From SLNP01 sp964568875 (GTDB lineage: Bacteria > Bacteroidota > Bacteroidia > Bacteroidales > VadinHA17), in the NCBI GenBank assembly GCA_964568875.1, contig CAZMSH010000015.1:25577-89576 (forward strand): DNA of 64,000 bases, read 5' to 3'. The position numbers and the translations under genes were made by a program. The notes under the pieces are model-generated. The model worked only from the letters and a program-made list of their open reading frames with translations. It made no database searches and had not been told where the DNA came from. Positions 25,564-34,628 of the stretch are shown one piece after another (the first letter of the stretch is position 1; the number at the start of each line of letters is the position of its first letter).

Positions 25564-25580
25564 ATTGTGACCTCCCGTTA

Positions 25581-26006
25581 TTATTTATTTACCCTGGCGT
25601 TGTATGCTATTGCGTAAAGCTTGATCTGCCTGACCATAGAAAGCAATCCGTTAGACCTTGTCGGAGAGAGATTCTGCCTCAGTCCGATGCTGTCAATAAA
25701 ATAGAGATCAGCATTCATTATCTCCTCAGGCGTACGGCCTGACAGAACCCTTATAAGCAAAGAGACTATGCCTCTTGTAATTATGGCATCACTATCGGCC
25801 GTGAAGCTTATATCCGTACCGTCAAACTCAGGATAGAGCCACACCTTCGACTGACATCCTTCAATAAGATAATCATTAACCTTTCGTGCCGGATCGATGG
25901 GAGGAAGATCCTTGCCGTTTTCTATCAGCAGCTCATACCTCTCCATCCAGTCATCGAACTGTGAAAACTCCTCAATAATCTGATCCTGTACTTCGTTAAT
26001 TGTCAT
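25581..26006 (-). CDS. sufE: Cysteine desulfuration protein SufE
   Basis: Accepts persulfide sulfur from SufS. 141 residues, normal length. The acceptor Cys51 lies in EGCQSKVWL, and the C-terminal half holds GLRQNLSPTRSNGLLSMV, typical of the family. Sixteen bases separate it from sufS upstream. Confidence 0.96.
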   Translation of the reverse strand: MTINEVQDQIIEEFSQFDDWMERYELLIENGKDLPPIDPARKVNDYLIEGCQSKVWLYPEFDGTDISFTADSDAIITRGIVSLLIRVLSGRTPEEIMNADLYFIDSIGLRQNLSPTRSNGLLSMVRQIKLYAIAYNARVNK

Positions 26007-26022
26007 TATCCTGTTTTTGGTA

Positions 26023-27240
26023 TTATAGAAACATCTCTTTTACCCTTCTGACTCCATCTGCAAGCAGATCTGCCTCGCGGGTGGTATTGTAGAAGCAGAA
26101 TGAAGCTCTTATAGTGCCATCAATCCCGAAACGGTCCATCACCGGCTGTGCGCAATGGGTTCCTGTTCTGACGGCAATCCCCATCTTGTCAAGTACCATT
26201 CCTGCATCGTACTGATGAATGCCGTCTATTAAAAATGAAATTACCGATATCTTGTTCTCGACATCGCCATAAATTCTGATGCCTTCAATCTCCTTTAGCT
26301 TTGTTGTGGCATATTCAAGCAGCATAGCCTCCCTTTCAGCAATTGCCTCCCTACCCGTTCCGCTAATATAATTCAGGGCAGCTGCAAGGCCTATGGCTCC
26401 CGGAAAATTTGTGGTTCCTGCCTCAAATTTAAATGGCAGTTCATTGTAGGTTGTCTTTTCAAAAGTGACGCTCTTCACCATGTCGCCGCCTCCCTGCCAC
26501 GGGGGCATCAGATCGAGGTACTTCCTCTTTCCGTAAAGAACCCCTATTCCTGTCGGACCATATATCTTGTGACCCGAGAAGACGTAGAAATCACAATCCA
26601 TTTCCCGTACGTCTACCACTCCATGCTGAATACCCTGAGCACCATCGACGAGCACGGGTATATCGTTACTGTGAGCCCCGGCAATTATCTCATTCAGGGG
26701 GGTAATAACCCCAAGAGCATTTGAGGCCTGTGTCACAGCGACTATTTTTGTGGAACCATTAAGAAGCTCTTTATATGCTTTAAGGTCAAGCACTCCATTG
26801 TCATCCATCGGGATGATTTTCAGTTTTGCCCCTCTCCTTTCGCAAAGCATCTGCCACGGAACTATGTTGGCATGATGTTCAAGGGCTGAAATAACTATCT
26901 CATCTCCCTCATTCACAAACCGCTCTCCGAAGGAAAAGGCTATATTGTTTATTGCTGCAGTAGTGCCGGAATTAAAAATAATCTCGTCGGTTGAACCTGC
27001 ATTTATAAATGCTCTAACCGTCTCACGTGCCTTCTCATATTCTTCGGAAGCAATATCACTGAGCCGGTGTACCCCTCTGTGTATGTTTGCATTGTATCTG
27101 GTGAGCACTTCCGTCAGGGTGTCGGCAACTATCCTGGGCTTCTGTGTTGTTGCTCCGTTATCAAGATATACCAGATCCTTACCGTATACCTTTTCAGAGA
27201 GTATCGGAAAATCGCTTCTTATTCTATCGACATCAATCAT
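26023..27240 (-). CDS. sufS: Cysteine desulfurase SufS
   Basis: PLP enzyme that takes sulfur from cysteine. 405 residues. Schiff-base Lys225 in FSGHKIYGPTG, the active-site Cys363 in RTGTHCAQPVM, which marks the group II (SufS/CsdA) branch, and the substrate-binding NIHRGVHRLS. Length and motifs are complete. It lies 10 bases after sufD in the operon. Confidence 0.98.
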   Translation of the reverse strand: MIDVDRIRSDFPILSEKVYGKDLVYLDNGATTQKPRIVADTLTEVLTRYNANIHRGVHRLSDIASEEYEKARETVRAFINAGSTDEIIFNSGTTAAINNIAFSFGERFVNEGDEIVISALEHHANIVPWQMLCERRGAKLKIIPMDDNGVLDLKAYKELLNGSTKIVAVTQASNALGVITPLNEIIAGAHSNDIPVLVDGAQGIQHGVVDVREMDCDFYVFSGHKIYGPTGIGVLYGKRKYLDLMPPWQGGGDMVKSVTFEKTTYNELPFKFEAGTTNFPGAIGLAAALNYISGTGREAIAEREAMLLEYATTKLKEIEGIRIYGDVENKISVISFLIDGIHQYDAGMVLDKMGIAVRTGTHCAQPVMDRFGIDGTIRASFCFYNTTREADLLADGVRRVKEMFL

Positions 27241-27250
27241 TATTTACCTG

Positions 27251-28609
27251 TTACCCGCATTTAACCATACAACTTGCACACCTTGACAATTCTCCCCTCA
27301 GTCTCTGCATAACCAGAGTGTCCATTCTTTCCTGAAGTGCCTCTACTGGTATCTCCTGTATTACTTCATGCGCAAAACCGAACATAAGCATAAGCCTGGC
27401 TTCACGTTTACCAATGCCACGTGAAGTGAGATAAAAGAGAGCGTCGTCATCAAGCTGGCCTACAGTAGCTCCGTGACTGCATTTTACATCGTCGGCAAAG
27501 ATTTCAAGCTGGGGTTTGGTATCCATCCTGGCATCGTCGGTAAGCAGAATATTGTTATTGCTCTGGTATGCCCTTGTGCCCTGGGCCCCCTGCCTGACAA
27601 GTATTCGTCCGTTAAAGGCACCGGTAGCAATATCATCGAGCACTCCTTTAAACAGCTGGTTGCTGGTGCAGTTTGGAAAAGCATGATCGACATTTACGAA
27701 ATTATCTACGTGCTGTGACTTGTCTGACAAATAGAGACCTGCTGAATTTGTCGAGGCACCTTCTCCTCCCAGGTAATGGTAAGTACTGTTCCTTACCAGC
27801 CCTCCGTGAAGGGTTATGTTTATTGACGACGCGTAACTGTCACGCTCCTGATGAATAAAGGTATGTGTCAGTTTAGCTGCATTATTGTGTTCATTCTGCA
27901 CCCTTACGATATTAAATCTGGCATTCCTGCCGACATAGACTTCGGTAACAGCATTGGTGAGAAACTTCATCGGTGACAGGGTGTGGTCACATATAATAAG
28001 AGTAGCTTCGGCATTGTCCTCAACAACAATCAGGTTTCGGTGCTGAACGAAAATATCCTCTGCAGAGTAAACCAGGTTAACAATCTGAATTGGTTTGTCA
28101 GGAACCTGGTTCCGTGGCACGTGAATGAACACCCCGTCAGATGCCATCGCCGTGTTAAGATGGATAAGTCCGTCAGTGTCACTCGATGCATACCGGCCAT
28201 AATGACCCGAAACAATATCACCCATCTTTTCGGCAGCTTCGTTGAGACTGCCTATGGTAATACCCGACTCAAGCTTTCGCAGCTTTCCATTGTTTGTCGG
28301 ATAAAAGCCATTCAGCAACACCAGATTGTGCACATCAAGATCTTCGACCTCACAACTGAATTTTTCTGCCCTTTCGAAGTCATCAGGACCAGGCAAAAAA
28401 TAACTTTTGTACTGATGCCTGAAAAAGAGATCGAGATTCGTATAACGGTACGACTCATTTTTCCTGTCAGGAACACCCAGCGATGAGAACCTTTCTATTG
28501 CCTCTTCGCGCAGGGAGTTTACAAATGGTGCCGATTGCGACTCTATTCTCCCGATGTTGTTCCGGTAAAGGTCGATATACCTGTTGTTTATTTCGGATTT
28601 ACTGTCCAT
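27251..28609 (-). CDS. sufD: Fe-S cluster scaffold subunit SufD
   Basis: Partner of SufB and SufC in the SufBC2D scaffold. 452 residues with the right-handed beta-helix core and the C-terminal SufBD signature KCSHGATVGQLDDDALFYLTSRGIG. Its start overlaps the sufC end by 22 bases, which couples translation. It is preceded by sufC and followed by sufS. Confidence 0.96.
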   Translation of the reverse strand: MDSKSEINNRYIDLYRNNIGRIESQSAPFVNSLREEAIERFSSLGVPDRKNESYRYTNLDLFFRHQYKSYFLPGPDDFERAEKFSCEVEDLDVHNLVLLNGFYPTNNGKLRKLESGITIGSLNEAAEKMGDIVSGHYGRYASSDTDGLIHLNTAMASDGVFIHVPRNQVPDKPIQIVNLVYSAEDIFVQHRNLIVVEDNAEATLIICDHTLSPMKFLTNAVTEVYVGRNARFNIVRVQNEHNNAAKLTHTFIHQERDSYASSINITLHGGLVRNSTYHYLGGEGASTNSAGLYLSDKSQHVDNFVNVDHAFPNCTSNQLFKGVLDDIATGAFNGRILVRQGAQGTRAYQSNNNILLTDDARMDTKPQLEIFADDVKCSHGATVGQLDDDALFYLTSRGIGKREARLMLMFGFAHEVIQEIPVEALQERMDTLVMQRLRGELSRCASCMVKCG

Positions 28610-29370
28610 GCCACTTCATTTTTTTCAGCCTCTCTCTTGATCCAGTCGTATCCCTTCTCCTCGAGTTCAAGGGCCAGCTCCTTTCCTGCTGTTTTAACAA
28701 TGCGTCCGTCGTAAAGCACATGTACTACATCTGGGACAATAAAATCGAGAAGGCGCTGATAATGTGTAATTACAATTACGGAGGTATCCTGGCGCTTTAG
28801 CTTGTTTACCCCGTTGGCCACTATCCTGAGTGCATCTATATCAAGTCCTGAATCAGTCTCGTCAAGTATTGAAAGCCTTGGTTCCAGCATAGCCATCTGG
28901 AAAATTTCATTCTTCTTCTTCTCACCTCCCGAAAAGCCTTCGTTCACCGAGCGGTTTGTAAGAGCAGAGTCTATCTCAACGAGTTCCTTCTTTTCTCTCA
29001 TGAGCTTAAGGAAGTCTGATGCCGACAGTGGCTCCAGTCCCTTGTATTTTCGCTGTTCATTCACCGCTGTCTTCATGAAGTTAACCATGCTCACCCCGGG
29101 AATCTCAATAGGATACTGAAATCCCAGAAAAATTCCTTCGCGTGAACGGTCTTCAGGGGCCATCTCAAAAAGGTCTTTGCCAAAATAGTCAATTCTGCCT
29201 TCGTCAATGTCAACAAACTCCCTTCCGGCCAGCACCGATGCGAGGGTACTCTTTCCCGAACCATTGGGCCCCATTATGGCATGTATCTCACCCTCTTTTA
29301 CATGCAATGTGATCCCTTTCAATATCTGCTTTCCGTTTATGGAAGCCTTTAAATTGTCTATAACCAGCAT
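28588..29370 (-). CDS. sufC: Fe-S assembly ATPase SufC
   Basis: ABC-type ATPase of the SufBC2D complex. 260 residues. Walker A GPNGSGKST, a Q-loop in LGFQYPIEIPG, ABC signature FSGGEKKKNEI with the SufC-type Glu-Lys run, Walker B LSILDETDSGLD and the H-loop VITHYQRLL. Cytoplasmic. The 91 bases between it and sufB contain a heptamer repeat (29412-29442). Confidence 0.97.
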   Translation of the reverse strand: MLVIDNLKASINGKQILKGITLHVKEGEIHAIMGPNGSGKSTLASVLAGREFVDIDEGRIDYFGKDLFEMAPEDRSREGIFLGFQYPIEIPGVSMVNFMKTAVNEQRKYKGLEPLSASDFLKLMREKKELVEIDSALTNRSVNEGFSGGEKKKNEIFQMAMLEPRLSILDETDSGLDIDALRIVANGVNKLKRQDTSVIVITHYQRLLDFIVPDVVHVLYDGRIVKTAGKELALELEEKGYDWIKREAEKNEVAWTVNPK

Positions 29371-29411
29371 CTCTTATAAGTATATTATCTTTTATTGTTT
29401 TCTTATATCTG

Positions 29412-29442
29412 AAATCGTAAATCGTAAATCGTAAATCGTAAA
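29412..29442. repeat. Heptanucleotide tandem repeat between sufB and sufC
   Basis: AAATCGT repeated four times in a row followed by AAA. It is the only micro-repeat of this kind I noticed in the window and lies within the suf operon, where it could change copy number by slippage. Confidence 0.9.
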
Positions 29443-29460
29443 CCTGACATCTTATATCCG

Positions 29461-30909
29461 CTACCCCACGCTTCCTTCGAGGCTTATCTGCAACAACTTC
29501 TGTGCTTCTACGGCAAACTCCATGGGCAGTTTGTTAATAACCTCCCTCGCATAGCCGTTTACTATCAACCCAATAGCATCCTCAGTCGAAATACCCCTCT
29601 GGTTGCAATAGAATATCTGGTCTTCTCCAATCTTGGAGGTAGTAGCCTCATGCTCTATTACAGCACTCTGGTTGTCGACCTCAATATATGGGAATGTGTG
29701 TGCCCCGCACCTGTCTCCAAGCAACAAAGAATCACACTGTGAAAAGTTTCGAGCTCCTGATGCATTTTTCAGTACTTTAACCAGTCCGCGGTAACTGTTC
29801 TGGCTGACTCCGGCAGAAATCCCCTTTGACACTATGGTGCTTTTTGTATTCTTGCCTATGTGTATCATTTTTGTTCCGGTATCAGCCTGCTGGTGGTTAT
29901 TTGTTACAGCTACCGAATAGAACTCCCCCACTGAGTTGTCACCGCGAAGGATACATGAGGGGTATTTCCAGGTAATGGCCGAGCCTGTCTCCACCTGTGT
30001 CCATGATATTTTCGAATTGTCGCCCCTGCAGATACCTCTCTTGGTAACAAAGTTGTAGATACCACCCCTGCCGTTTTTATCCCCGGGATACCAGTTCTGA
30101 ACCGTTGAATACTTTACCTCGGCATTTTTCTCTGATATGATCTCTACCACTGCAGCATGCAACTGGTTTTCATCCCTCATCGGTGCTGTACATCCCTCAA
30201 GATAGCTGACATAACTCTCTTCATCAGCCACCAGCAGCGTTCTCTCAAACTGACCTGTATTGGCTGCATTTATCCTGAAGTATGTTGAAAGCTCCATAGG
30301 ACAACGTACACCTTTCGGTATGTAGCAGAACGAACCATCGCTGAACACTGCCGAATTAAGAGCTGCAAAATAGTTGTCGGTGTATGGCACCACCGAACCG
30401 AGGTATCTCTTTACCAGATCGGGGTACTCCTTTACAGCCTCACTGAATGAGGAAAATATAATTCCCATTTCAGCAAGCGTCTCCCTGAATGTGGTAGCAA
30501 CTGAAACACTGTCCATAACAGCATCAACAGCCACTCCTGTAAGGCGTTTTTGCTCTTCCAGGGGTATACCGAGCTTGTCGAATGTCTTCTTCAGTTCAGG
30601 GTCAATTTCGTCAAGGCTGCCTGGCGTAATCTTTTGTCTCGGAGCAGAATAGTATATAATATCCTGATAATTGATCTCCGGTATCTTAAGATTTGCCCAC
30701 CCGGGCATAGTCATCTTCTGCCAGTGCCTGAAAGCCTTCAGCCTGAACTCCAGAAGCCAGTCAGGCTCTCCCTTACGTTCAGAGATAAGCCTTACCACAT
30801 CTTCATTTAGTCCCTTCGGTATCTGGTCTGCCTCAATATCGGTATAGAATCCGTACTTGTATTCGCCGGAGGTTACTTCATCGAGTATTTTGTCATTATC
30901 CTTTTCCAT
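29461..30909 (-). CDS. sufB: Fe-S cluster scaffold subunit SufB
   Basis: Main scaffold of the SUF system. 482 residues from the ATG at 30909 (MEKDNDKILDEVTSGEYKYGF); an in-frame TTG at 30936 would add nine residues. Signature features are YFRINAANTGQFERTLLVADE, CTAPMRDENQLHAAVVEI and the SufB C-terminal block HEATTSKIGEDQIFYCNQRGI with its functional Cys. Length is normal. It is the first gene of sufB-C-D-S-E-sufT-queG. Confidence 0.97.
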   Translation of the reverse strand: MEKDNDKILDEVTSGEYKYGFYTDIEADQIPKGLNEDVVRLISERKGEPDWLLEFRLKAFRHWQKMTMPGWANLKIPEINYQDIIYYSAPRQKITPGSLDEIDPELKKTFDKLGIPLEEQKRLTGVAVDAVMDSVSVATTFRETLAEMGIIFSSFSEAVKEYPDLVKRYLGSVVPYTDNYFAALNSAVFSDGSFCYIPKGVRCPMELSTYFRINAANTGQFERTLLVADEESYVSYLEGCTAPMRDENQLHAAVVEIISEKNAEVKYSTVQNWYPGDKNGRGGIYNFVTKRGICRGDNSKISWTQVETGSAITWKYPSCILRGDNSVGEFYSVAVTNNHQQADTGTKMIHIGKNTKSTIVSKGISAGVSQNSYRGLVKVLKNASGARNFSQCDSLLLGDRCGAHTFPYIEVDNQSAVIEHEATTSKIGEDQIFYCNQRGISTEDAIGLIVNGYAREVINKLPMEFAVEAQKLLQISLEGSVG

Positions 30910-31001
30910 ATCATCTTTATGATGAAACTTATCCAATTGTTAAACAAGCCAGCAGGGCAAATGTTGAACAGAATTGATTTAATCTAAATAAAAGAACCCG
31001 G

Positions 31002-31033
31002 CAAAATTAATCAATCCATGCGATTAAGGCAAT
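31002..31033 (-). promoter_or_regulatory. Promoter of the suf operon
   Basis: Minus-strand TTG (31032-31030), 20-base spacer, TAATTTTG (31009-31002), a full -7 match. The start site would be about 85 bases before the sufB ATG, leaving room for a leader. I saw no IscR-type palindrome. Confidence 0.65.
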
Positions 31034-31219
31034 AAAAGCGGATATAAATATCTTTTATTCAGAAGCAGAAAGATAACCGCTGAATATGGTCAGATGATGA
31101 AATGCTGACCGGAAAATCATTCTGGTCCGGGTTTTGTATTGTAACGTTGCTACGAGAGAAGTGTGAATAGCTTGATAAAAGATGGTATCTTTAAACTTTA
31201 AACCAAATACAGATGTCAT

Positions 31220-32830
31220 ATGAGACCACTGATATTAATATCTCTGGCACTGGTCCTTAATGTTACAGCACTCCCGGGCCAGGGTAATTCAGAAAGAGAT
31301 GTCAGGAGTGAGATAAAACATGTCACACTCTATACCGACAGGGCACAGGTAAGCAGCGAGGCTGCAGTTTCCGTTCCGGCGGGCGAGACCATGCTGATGC
31401 TGAGGGGTCTGTCGCCGCATATAATCCGTTCTTCAATACAGGTCAGCGGTGAAGGCAGATTTACCATAATGGGTGTTTCACATTCAAACAATTTTCTGGA
31501 GGCGACGGGTGAATCTCCGGAAGTGAAGGAACTGAAAGCAAGGATTGAGGCTCTCAACAGGAAGGTTGAAGATGAAAAAACCGCGATAGAGGTATTGCGT
31601 GAGAGAGAAAACTTCCTGGTTGCCAACAGGGTAATTACAGGCAGGGAAGGAACACTTACGGCTGAACAGTACAGGGCTATGCTTGAACTATATTCATCGA
31701 GTATCGATCAGGTAAGGACAACTGTACTTAAGAAGAACCGGCTGATACAGGAATACGAGCAGCAGCTGCGTGATCTGAACAACCAGTTAAACCAGAGTAT
31801 GGGAAAGAAAAGGCTGCCAACAGGGGAAATAGCAGTGGCCGTATCGGCTCCGTCGACCGTCAGCGGGAAACTGATGGTCAGCTATGTGGTTACCAATGCC
31901 GGCTGGACTCCTTCTTACGATATAAGGGTCGATGACACCAACAAGCCGGTAGCTCTTGTCTACAAGGCAAATGTCTTTCAGAGTACCGGTAACGACTGGA
32001 AGGGTGTAAAGCTAAGCTTCACAAATGCCTCACCCGCCGAACCGGGTGTGATACCCATGCTGAATACATGGTATCTCTCATTCTATCAGCCTCCTGAGAT
32101 GCTTATAAGAGGCAAGGCTGCAGGAGTTGCTTCAAGGTCGCAGCCTGCTGCAGATAAAGCTGTTGAAGTAGAATATATGGCTTTGGCAGCTGAGGCTCCC
32201 GAGGTAGTAGTTACTCAGGGTACCACTTCTGTTTCCTTTGATGTAACGGTTCCGTCAGATATATTATCAGACGGACGAACAAAGACCATAGAGATAGGCC
32301 GTACTACAACCAGCGCCTCATTCGTGAGGGAGTCGGTGCCAAAGCTTGATCCCAGGGTATACCTTACAGGAAGAATAGCGGATTGGGAAAAGCTTAATAT
32401 TATCGGCGGAGAAGCCAACCTCTACTTCGAAAACACTTTCGTGGGAAACAGCTGGCTCTCTCCCGCGCAGTTCGGAGATACCATGAAGATAGGCCTCGGT
32501 TCCGACAGAGGAATTACTGTCAAGCGGGAAAGGCAGGTTGAGACCACTGCACGGAGGCTCCTGGGGAACAACCGCATTGACACAAGATCGTTTGTAATTA
32601 CGTTGAGGAACAACAAGAACGAAACCGTCGCCATAAGAATAAATGATCAGATACCTGTTTCTACAAACAGCGAGATAACAGTTGAGGCAACTGAACTCAC
32701 GGGTGGCAGGGTTGACAATGTCAGCGGACTGGTTACATGGGAGTTTGATCTTAAACCGCAGGAGAGCAGGGCCCTGGTACTGACATATACGGTAAGATAT
32801 CCTAAAGACAAAGTGGTAATACTTGAGTGA
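31220..32830 (+). CDS. DUF4139/DUF4140 (MuiA-type) secreted protein
   Basis: 536 residues. Signal peptide (about 1-20), then DUF4140 (VTLYTDRAQVSSEAAVSVPAG...LRGLSPHI), a long coiled coil (about 100-200, ELKARIEALNRKVEDEK to EQQLRDLNNQLNQSMGKK), and DUF4139 (AGWTPSYDIRVDD to the C-terminal QESRALVLTYTVRYP). Members are annotated as mucoidy inhibitor A family; the molecular function is unknown to me. The downstream ThiL-like gene begins 8 bases after the stop, so they may share a transcript. Confidence 0.9.
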   Translation: MRPLILISLALVLNVTALPGQGNSERDVRSEIKHVTLYTDRAQVSSEAAVSVPAGETMLMLRGLSPHIIRSSIQVSGEGRFTIMGVSHSNNFLEATGESPEVKELKARIEALNRKVEDEKTAIEVLRERENFLVANRVITGREGTLTAEQYRAMLELYSSSIDQVRTTVLKKNRLIQEYEQQLRDLNNQLNQSMGKKRLPTGEIAVAVSAPSTVSGKLMVSYVVTNAGWTPSYDIRVDDTNKPVALVYKANVFQSTGNDWKGVKLSFTNASPAEPGVIPMLNTWYLSFYQPPEMLIRGKAAGVASRSQPAADKAVEVEYMALAAEAPEVVVTQGTTSVSFDVTVPSDILSDGRTKTIEIGRTTTSASFVRESVPKLDPRVYLTGRIADWEKLNIIGGEANLYFENTFVGNSWLSPAQFGDTMKIGLGSDRGITVKRERQVETTARRLLGNNRIDTRSFVITLRNNKNETVAIRINDQIPVSTNSEITVEATELTGGRVDNVSGLVTWEFDLKPQESRALVLTYTVRYPKDKVVILE

Positions 32831-32838
32831 TCAGGAAG

Positions 32839-33858
32839 ATGACAAAAGACAACGAAAAGGAACAGGAAGAAAGGGGGCTGGGCAGGTATGATCTATTCGA
32901 GCATATTACCAGAAAGACCGGACTGAAAAGAGAGGAGACGGCATTCGGAACTTCAACGGTTCAAGGTGGAGAAGATATGCTTATCAGCCATGAGATTATG
33001 CTTGAGGGTATCGATTTCAGCCTTGTCTATTTTCCATTGAAGCATCTGGGCTACAAGCTTGTTATCAGGACAATTGCAGGGATATTTGCATCAGGAGGAA
33101 AGCCGGAAGGGCTGCGATTTGCTGTGGGTATGAGCTCGAGATTCGGCAAGGCGGAAACAGAGGATCTGATCGAAGGTATTATGATGGCAACGGAAAGATA
33201 TGGGGCTGTGATAAGACATTTCGATTTCATAACTTCTTTGACCGGGCTGACCCTTTCATGCACTGCCTGGGGGCACAGGGAAGATAATGGAGCAGAGAGG
33301 CCGGTGCCGGCAGTCAATGACCTGATATGTGTAACAGGTGATCTGGGTGCGGCATTTACAGGACTGCAGGTACTTGAGAGAGAGCGAAGGATTTTCAGCG
33401 ATGGAGCGGGAGAACAACCCGACCTTTCAGATTATGAATACACCATTGGCAGGCAGCTGAAACCCGAATTAAGGAGTGACCTGATTCACGATCTGTCAGC
33501 AAAAGGTGTCACTCCTTCTGCTGTGACGGTGGTACGGGAGGGTCTGGCCACTGAACTTATGGGTCTTTGCAGGGAGAAAGGCCTGGGTTGCCGCCTTTAT
33601 TATGACAAGATTCCAATTGACCAGGCAACACACAGAAATGCCTCGGAAATGAACTACGACCCTGTTGTTGCTGCAATGAACGGGGGTGATGACTTTGAAT
33701 TCCTGATGCTGATACCTGTAAGCCAGGTCAAAAGTGTCAGTGATACTAAGGGTCTCACTATGATAGGGTATCTTACCGACAGCTCGGAAGGGTGCCTCCT
33801 TGTTACCCCCGATGATGCCATTGTTGAGCTCAGAGCACAGGGATGGAGGCTACCTTGA
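32839..33858 (+). CDS. ThiL-like protein lacking catalytic residues (probable pseudoenzyme)
   Basis: 339 residues from the ATG at 32839; an in-frame GTG at 32827 overlaps the upstream stop. The fold landmarks of thiamine-monophosphate kinase are recognisable: LKHLGYK, LICVTGDLGAAFTGLQVLERE, the GRQLKPELRSDLI helix, NGGDDFEFL and a C-terminal LTMIGYLTDSSEGCLLV. The metal- and ATP-binding motifs are not: GDDAA is FGTST, the TTD before (L/V)EGV is SHE before MLEGID, NLSDIAAMG is TIAGIFASG, GGDT is RHFDF and DISDGL is TVVREGL. Only the GGEDYE site survives, as GGDDFE. It is therefore unlikely to phosphorylate thiamine phosphate. No thi genes are near. Its last 9 bases overlap the convergent lpxA. 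Confidence 0.8.
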   Translation: MTKDNEKEQEERGLGRYDLFEHITRKTGLKREETAFGTSTVQGGEDMLISHEIMLEGIDFSLVYFPLKHLGYKLVIRTIAGIFASGGKPEGLRFAVGMSSRFGKAETEDLIEGIMMATERYGAVIRHFDFITSLTGLTLSCTAWGHREDNGAERPVPAVNDLICVTGDLGAAFTGLQVLERERRIFSDGAGEQPDLSDYEYTIGRQLKPELRSDLIHDLSAKGVTPSAVTVVREGLATELMGLCREKGLGCRLYYDKIPIDQATHRNASEMNYDPVVAAMNGGDDFEFLMLIPVSQVKSVSDTKGLTMIGYLTDSSEGCLLVTPDDAIVELRAQGWRLP

Positions 33859-34623
33859 CCTTATTATTCCCCTTTTGGAGTCCTTTACGAAACCAATAAT
33901 ATAATCACGTTCTGGGGTCTGCTCTATTTCACTTTCAATAAATGCCAGAGCCTGAGAAGTGTTCATGCCATTTTTATACAGAGCCCGATAAACTTTCTCT
34001 ATCTGGTCCATCTTCTCCTTGGTGAAACCACGCCTTGTAAGTCCTACGGTATTTATTCCCATATACGACAGCGGATCGCGGTCGGCCATGATATATGGCG
34101 GGACATCCATCCTCACCTTCGACCCGCCACCAATTATTACATGTCCGCCGATATGAACGAACTGATGAACTACGGTGCCCCCTCCCAGGATAGCCCAGTC
34201 ATCGACATGCACCTCGCCTGCAAGGCCCGTGTAACCCACCAGAACACAGTTGTTGCCGATAACACAATCGTGGGCCACATGAACATAAGACATTAAAAGA
34301 CAATTATCTCCCACCACTGTCTTGCCAAATGACGCGGTACCTCTGTTTATGGTGACACACTCACGCACCGTCGTATTGTCACCGATTACGGCGACAGTAT
34401 CTTCACCCCTGAACTTGAGATCCTGTGGTATTGCCGAAATTACCGCTCCCGGAAATATCCTGCAGTTCTTTCCGATTCTGGCACCTTCCATAATTACTGC
34501 TCCCGGACCAATCCAGGTGCCGTCGCCTATTTCAGTATTTCCATATATATAGGCGAATGCGTCAACAGTTACATTTTCACCCAGACGGGCATGCGGATCG
34601 ACATAAGATTGTGAAGAGATCAT
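33850..34623 (-). CDS. lpxA: UDP-N-acetylglucosamine acyltransferase LpxA
   Basis: First step of lipid A synthesis, transferring a hydroxyacyl chain from ACP to UDP-GlcNAc. 257 residues of hexapeptide left-handed beta-helix (ARLGENVTVDAFAYIYGNTEIGDGTWIGP...). The catalytic His region appears as YVHVAHDCVIGNNC and the helical C-terminus as GFTKEKMDQIEKVYRALYK. It follows lpxC-fabZ by 5 bases. The 3' end overlaps the convergent ThiL-like gene by 9 bases. Confidence 0.97.
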   Translation of the reverse strand: MISSQSYVDPHARLGENVTVDAFAYIYGNTEIGDGTWIGPGAVIMEGARIGKNCRIFPGAVISAIPQDLKFRGEDTVAVIGDNTTVRECVTINRGTASFGKTVVGDNCLLMSYVHVAHDCVIGNNCVLVGYTGLAGEVHVDDWAILGGGTVVHQFVHIGGHVIIGGGSKVRMDVPPYIMADRDPLSYMGINTVGLTRRGFTKEKMDQIEKVYRALYKNGMNTSQALAFIESEIEQTPERDYIIGFVKDSKRGIIRSR

Positions 34624-34628
34624 TGATA

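Noticed and set aside
27983..28486. 167-codon plus-strand frame opposite sufD
   Set aside because: Antisense to a conserved suf gene, with no signal or domain.
29412..29442. CRISPR or phage attachment site
   Set aside because: The unit is 7 bases with no spacers, and no cas, integrase or tRNA gene is near. No CRISPR array, tRNA, rRNA or insertion sequence was seen in the window.
32839..33858. Functional thiamine-monophosphate kinase ThiL
   Set aside because: Almost all metal- and ATP-binding residues are replaced, despite good overall similarity.
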